This document shows, one piece after another, positions 58,933-64,000 of a stretch of DNA of 64,000 nt. Where the stretch lies: positions 52,651,358-52,715,357 of the forward strand of contig NC_030683.2 of the NCBI RefSeq assembly GCF_000004195.4. The letters are read 5' to 3'. The notes beneath the pieces were generated by a model. That model was not told where the DNA came from. It was given only the letters and a program-made list of their open reading frames with translations, and did no database searches. The DNA comes from Xenopus tropicalis (lineage: Eukaryota > Chordata > Amphibia > Anura > Pipidae). Made by a program: the position numbers and the translations under genes. Position 1 is the first letter of the stretch. Every line of letters begins with the position of its first letter.

Positions 58933-61900
58933 CTAAAGAAACAGTAAAAAACCCCAATGAAAAAGCTGCAATTTATCACAATTTGTCAAAAGATACAAAT
59001 GTATAAATAGCTCTGCCAGTTTATCATAAAATACATACTTTGTGCACGTTTTTTACAATATTCATTAAGTGTTTTAGTCTGGCATATAGCTGCCAAATTA
59101 TTGGCTCCTCTTTCGCGAGGCACTACTGGCGCATTAATCAATTTGAGTTTTTAAAAAACAGTAAAGATCATGTAAAGTCCTAAAGAATTTGGCTTATGAG
59201 TTTATTGGAGAAGTTCTATGACACCAAAGCTACAGCATGCACTTCTAAATTTCCTGCCATCACTGTTACACATACCAGTGATTGCAGTAGCCCCTTTCAA
59301 TTGTAGGCACTGCATTTAATTTTGGGCTACCTACATACAGCAGCTGTCCTGTCAGGATGCTTTGCAAGCAGCTTGAGGGTTAATTTAGCATGCATGTTGC
59401 TTCTCCAATGAGAATACACTGAATATTCAGCACTCATTCTGCCCAGTAGGTGGAAAGGAATGGTACCTCTCAGTACAGCACAGCACTGCAAGTGACAATG
59501 ACACTCAAATTGTGTCCTGTCTTTAATCTGACATGGATCCTTTATTTGCACTCACTTGCATCACTTACTTACTCACGCATCTCTACTAATGCAGTATTAC
59601 ATCATTTGTTTCTAAAATCACTAGAATAACATTTTTAGAGTTTATTGACTGTAACTACATAATTCTGACTACGTCAGAAAAATAATTGTATAGAACTCTT
59701 GCAGGGAATAACAGTGATGGGTCCCAAGTTGCTTTATAAGCAATCTCTACAAATAAAATGATGTGCATGACCAGCAGCAAATGCCTTACTGAGTAATTGC
59801 ATCACTGGAATCTTCCCCAAACACCTGCTATTTTGCCCAGTACTTGCCTGTAGCAGGCTATAAAACTTTTCATTGTTTGTGATAGGGCAGCTACTTATAA
59901 TCAGTGGTCATAATGCCATAAACAGTTTTTGTGCAATAAACTTGCAAAGGACATAAAAACTGAGCTAATTTCCAAACGTTTTACTTCTTTTACTGTGCCT
60001 AAAGGAGACATTCGCCTTTTTATGAAATGAAAAACTTGTTCCCTTTTCCAATGGGTTTCTATTTTTATTTTTTTTTCTAATTGTCTAAAATGTAAGTTTT
60101 AAAAAGTATTTTTTCTCAGTTGCAGCTCATCAAGTCTGGCTGCAACTCTCCAAACTGCTGCAGCTTGACACATTAGTTGATACACCATTGCTGCGAGAAA
60201 TGTATCAGATTATCAGTTGGCCTGTAACAATGATAATACTATAGCGAATCGTGCGTTTTTTTGTGTCAATTTTAACGCAAAAAAGCATGCGATAACGCTT
60301 ATCGACCTTTAGTGAATCAACCCTATAGAGTGCTAGCCTGCAAGAGGCTCTGCTTGGAGTAAAACTGTGTATCTATGCTTCCAGAAGACAGAAGTTTAAA
60401 AATAGGAACCTACTTTGAGGCCACTGGGAGCAACATCAGAGAGGGTGGTGAGCAACATGTTGCTCCCGAGCTACTAGTTGGGGATCACTGCTGTATAAGG
60501 AGCAGTCTCCCTATAACAAGGAAATAATCTGTAAATCTATAAATCACCCCAATCCACTACAAAAAAGAACCCCTTTACAGGTATAGGATCTACTATCCAA
60601 AATGCTTGGGATCTGGGGATTTCCTGGAAAGGGATCCCACCATAATTTTGATCACCATACTTTATATCTGCTAAAAATCATTTAAAGATAAAATAATCCC
60701 AATAGGATTGTTTTGCCACCAAGATGGATTCATGCAGCTTAGTTAGAATCAAGTACAAAGTACTGTTGTATTATTACAGAGAAATCATTTTTAGAAATTA
60801 GAATTATTTGCTTAGATGGCCATACCACAATTCAGAGTTTTCTGGATAATGGAATTCAGAATAAGGAAGGTCATAAGCAGCTATGGAGCTATGAATGATA
60901 TAAGCACAAATTTGTTCCTTTCAGAAATAAAACTAATGCTGTCAGACACCCCGATTACAAATGGCTCAGTCTCAGCTTTATTACTTTTGTAGCTCTTAAG
61001 ATTCCCAGGTCTCTGAAAGAGGGAAGCGATTCAAGGTCATTCCTCGCATTGCAGAGTGCATAATGATTTACATAGTTATCCTAGTGAAAGCACACTGTAA
61101 TATCATGAGGTAGGTTTGTAAGCATGGCTCATTTACTTTCATACTGTGCAAGGTACTGACATACTAACAATTTATATCAAGTACATTAACCCTATCATTG
61201 GCACAGGCACAGTTAACTACATAAACTATATGTACTATATGTACACCCGCAGGTTTAGTGGGCAAAGTGCTATTTCAAGCACAATCTTAATGCTTTCTTT
61301 CCCATAATGCACTTTTTCACAGAGTTCCAGCTCTGGCAAGGTCACAAGGGGGCACTGTGTCAATGCAATTAATAACTGTACTCACACTTAGCTGTAAACT
61401 GGGCTCAATTACACTGAATGTTTTCCTAGTCCAGTTGGTGTCATTTCCACTGTTCAGTGCAAGTACCAGTTTCTTTAGATGCAAGTGCACCTATTGGGCT
61501 CAGGGATCTTTGGAGCTAGCGCCTGGTCCTTTGATGGTGGTAGTTCCAGGATACCTCTGCATCAATAGGTGCAGCTGCCCTCATTTTTGAAGCTCACAGC
61601 AAAAATGCCATTTTATAAATATAACATATTAGTGCTTTTCTCACTCAGCTTGTAAAGCCACCATGAATAGTGCTAAGTATGGGGAATAGTACAATGGATG
61701 ACTATAATGGATGCTTAGGCAAGACTAAAACTGCAAGTTGAATCATACAACTAAAGCAAGATAATAATTATAGAGTAACTTATTAATATTCCAGTTCAGC
61801 AAACAGAAAGAAAAGTAAAATATAGAAGTGTAGTTGTAAGTTAACTCCAACTTCACATCATTCATAAATATTGAGATCTCTGGCCATTACAGCCAAATAA

Positions 61901-63310
61901 ATAGGCAGTTTAGATTCACAAAACTATGTGAATCCCTAAACAGAACAAACATCTAAATCTAAATCTAGATCTAAATACTGTGCTTGTATAATTAATGCTG
62001 ACTGAGATACCATGTGGAGCAGGAACAGCTCACGGCTCCACTGGTGAGGTTTTTCCATTATACTCAGAGCTTTGATTCATATACTAATTGCTTGAGTTGG
62101 ACAAGAGAATTAGAAAAAATAAGCAAACACTGTATGTTTTTGTGTTCTAGACAAAGTTTGAAATTCTATTCTCCATAGATGTAAGATTGTGTGGTCACAA
62201 GGAGCTGAAAAGGAAGTTGAATCCAATATATTAAGGATCAATCTAGTACAGCAGATTCTACTACTCAAAATAACCAAGGAGTCAGTCTGTGTGGTGCTAA
62301 TATATACACATCGCAAATACCATCTGGACTATTTGTGCTGTCAAAGTCTTATGTAGAGTGTTATTGGTTTCTTTCATTTTACATCATCTTGAGTCTTGTG
62401 GCTTTAATTTCACTGAAATCGTTTGGTCCACTGCATAAATTATGTAATTATGGTAATGCATGTGGATAGTTCCATTACTCAAATGCATTTGACACATGAA
62501 TAAACAGTTATTGAGCATCAAAATGTCTACAAAGGCAACATGGACTCAAAACACAAGGTATAGTCAAGTCAGTGAAATAAAAACTATTAAAATGCAGTCA
62601 CAGGTTGAAGATCAAGCCTGTAATCTCTATGCATTTGCATTCTCTTATTCCTCAAACTATGGGGCATATTTAATAAAGGCCACATTTTCTCCAAGACTAA
62701 CTCTGTCTAACTCTGCATCAATATGTCATGCATAGTTTTGTGGTACCATTGCATATTTACTAAAAATCATACTTATGCTATTGCAAGCATAATGTGCCAC
62801 AATGTATCATATGTGTATAGAATTAATGTGTAAACCCTCTACCCCACTGAATTGTGAAAATACACAGCCAAATTTGCACCATAAGGCAGTGTTCATATCC
62901 CAATATTAGCACGGAGCATGGATAATCAGATGCAAAAGTGGCAGCTGAACTTATAATTCTACAGCTTGGTCCTGGTAAAATTACCTTTGGCAAAAATTGG
63001 GGTTGCTCTCCTTGGTATACTTTCAAAATTGTTGTAAACACATTATAATAAATTCCTGATGTCACAGCAAAAAATGCTAAAAATAGTCCAAATTTTAAGT
63101 TTGGCCTCTTTAGTAAATATGCCCCAATATGTTAGACTCATTTAACAGCATTTACCAAACAGGCCTTGCATGGTTTAGGATGGTGAGAAAACGTGCTTTA
63201 ACGTAGTCATAATATCCCATATTTTTGTGTTCTTCTTGGCACCAAACCAGTTCTGAGGTGGCATACTTCTCAGCTTCTTGCTTCACCAAATCAAAGGGAA
63301 ACGGCGAGAG
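58809..63310 (-). CDS. ogdhl: 2-oxoglutarate dehydrogenase-like (ogdhl), last two coding exons
   Basis: Thiamine-diphosphate-dependent E1 of the mitochondrial 2-oxoglutarate dehydrogenase complex (family knowledge). Minus-strand exons 63310-63156 and 58932-58809 join in phase (TG|G = Trp). They read [70 protein letters not shown]...LKRFLD, and end [16 protein letters not shown]. The FEGKxF C-terminus fits OGDHL rather than OGDH. Only the C-terminal domain is inside the window (92 codons plus the stop); upstream exons lie beyond 64,000. The gene runs tail-to-tail with the C10orf53 homolog, as in human. Confidence 0.95.
60322..60490. repeat. hAT fragment, one end
   Basis: Shares 'tagcctgcaagaggctctg' with the 16.3-kb element and ends GTTGGGGATCACTG, the terminus seen at 47.3 kb. 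In the last ogdhl intron. Confidence 0.6.
60578..60870. repeat. CAGGTATGGGA MITE copy, decayed right end
   Basis: Starts CAGGTATAGGATCTACTATC with the usual interior (ttgccaccaagatggattca, aagtacaaagtactgtt). Its right end (ttttctggataatggaattc) has lost the terminus. In the last ogdhl intron. Confidence 0.7.
62661..63125. repeat. MITE with GGGGCATATTTA termini
   Basis: A 465-bp element with inverted ends GGGGCATATTTAATAAAGGC and CCTCTTTAGTAAATATGCCCC. It lies 31 bp from the donor side of the ogdhl penultimate exon. The minus-strand reading frame inside it is not a gene. Confidence 0.75.
63156..63310 (-). CDS. ogdhl: ogdhl penultimate coding exon
   Basis: Acceptor (minus) tttcatacag, donor TTTG|GTAAAT. 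51 codons plus two bases. The [12 protein letters not shown] segment is nearly invariant in 2-oxoglutarate dehydrogenase E1 proteins. Confidence 0.95.
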
Positions 63311-64000
63311 CTGTATGAAAAACGGTAAGACACTTCCAATAAAGATTTTGCTTGCCCAAAAAAGTAATACATAAATTATTACAAGTAAAACTACATTTAT
63401 GATTCAACAGTATTATCTATGTGTTTGTACGAGGTGACAAATTAAACAGGTCTAAGGGGAATAGACAGTTCTTTAGGTTATAAGCAAATGAAATCTAGAC
63501 TTTAATGTGTCCATAGGTTTCATTCTTGTCATAAAGCTGCAGTAATCACCCCTTGCACATGTACTGAATCCACCGATTGGCACTAGAGTGTATGGATTCT
63601 CAGGGACACTGACACAGACAGCATTGTAGCCACTAAGAATTAAGCATACATTACAAAGCAGAGGTTTAAGGGCCTGTAGATTGTGTATGATTGATTTGCT
63701 GTAAAATACTGCTGCATAGCCAGAAACCTTAAACAGCTCTAAAGCTAGTCATATACAAAATTATAATTGGACAATCTTGTCTAATTTTAGCTTTATTGCC
63801 TAAATAGATGCATAGACTATTCTATGATGAGATCAGATACCAGTCAGCCTTAGCTTTTAGTATTATGTAGACTGTGATATTCTGAAACAGTTTGCATTAG
63901 GTCTTTGTTTTTAATTACTTAGTTTTTTGTTCAGCAGCTCTTATATTTGGATTTTTTTTTTTTTTTTTGCTGTCAGGGTCAGTGGCCCCTATTTGAATGC
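63311..64000. other. ogdhl upstream intron, no exon seen
   Basis: AT-rich sequence with a poly-T tract near 63,950-63,969. No further ogdhl exon is recognised before the window ends. Confidence 0.5.

Overview
The window is vertebrate nuclear DNA. It has split genes with GT..AG introns, AT-rich introns and dense, nested transposon remnants, and it is most likely from a pipid frog (Xenopus). Three protein-coding genes can be read by exon-level homology. Their order and orientation, chat(+) - C10orf53 homolog(+) - ogdhl(-), is the order I know from the human 10q11 cholinergic locus. The frog assignment rests on the style and density of the DNA transposons and is an inference; the gene identities are much firmer.

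Layout. 1-1,945: upstream sequence with a decayed retroelement pol fragment. 1,946-26,068: choline acetyltransferase (chat), 13 readable coding exons giving 615 codons plus a stop, lacking only the short N-terminal exon(s). The vesicular acetylcholine transporter gene slc18a3, normally nested near the 5' end of chat, is not here and would lie off the left edge. 26,069-39,385: gene-free and transposon-rich. It holds four hAT, minisatellite-bearing or foldback elements with recognisable target-site duplications, a 1.64-kb element carrying a ~1-kb minisatellite, and an apparently intact Tc1/mariner transposon (340-aa DD34E transposase, near-identical ~210-bp inverted repeats). Inside that transposon sits a 328-bp almost perfect palindrome flanked by TTA. 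39,386-46,388: a complete three-exon gene for the 93-aa UPF0728 protein (C10orf53 homolog). 46,389-58,808: intergenic, with a hAT element inserted in a dead Tc1 copy and a ~4.5-kb broken L1/Tx1-type LINE on the minus strand. 58,809-64,000: the last two coding exons of ogdhl (2-oxoglutarate dehydrogenase-like, minus strand) and the intron between them.

Function. chat makes acetylcholine in cholinergic neurons. ogdhl encodes a mitochondrial E1 component of the 2-oxoglutarate dehydrogenase complex. The C10orf53 family has no assigned biochemical function. The three genes share only long-standing linkage. I found no microbial-type system. The least explained items are the minisatellite-bearing element at 34,236-35,876, the nested palindrome at 37,374-37,701, the MITE family with a variable number of 52-bp repeats, and the 25-bp GTTGCTAAGG repeats just upstream of the C10orf53 homolog.
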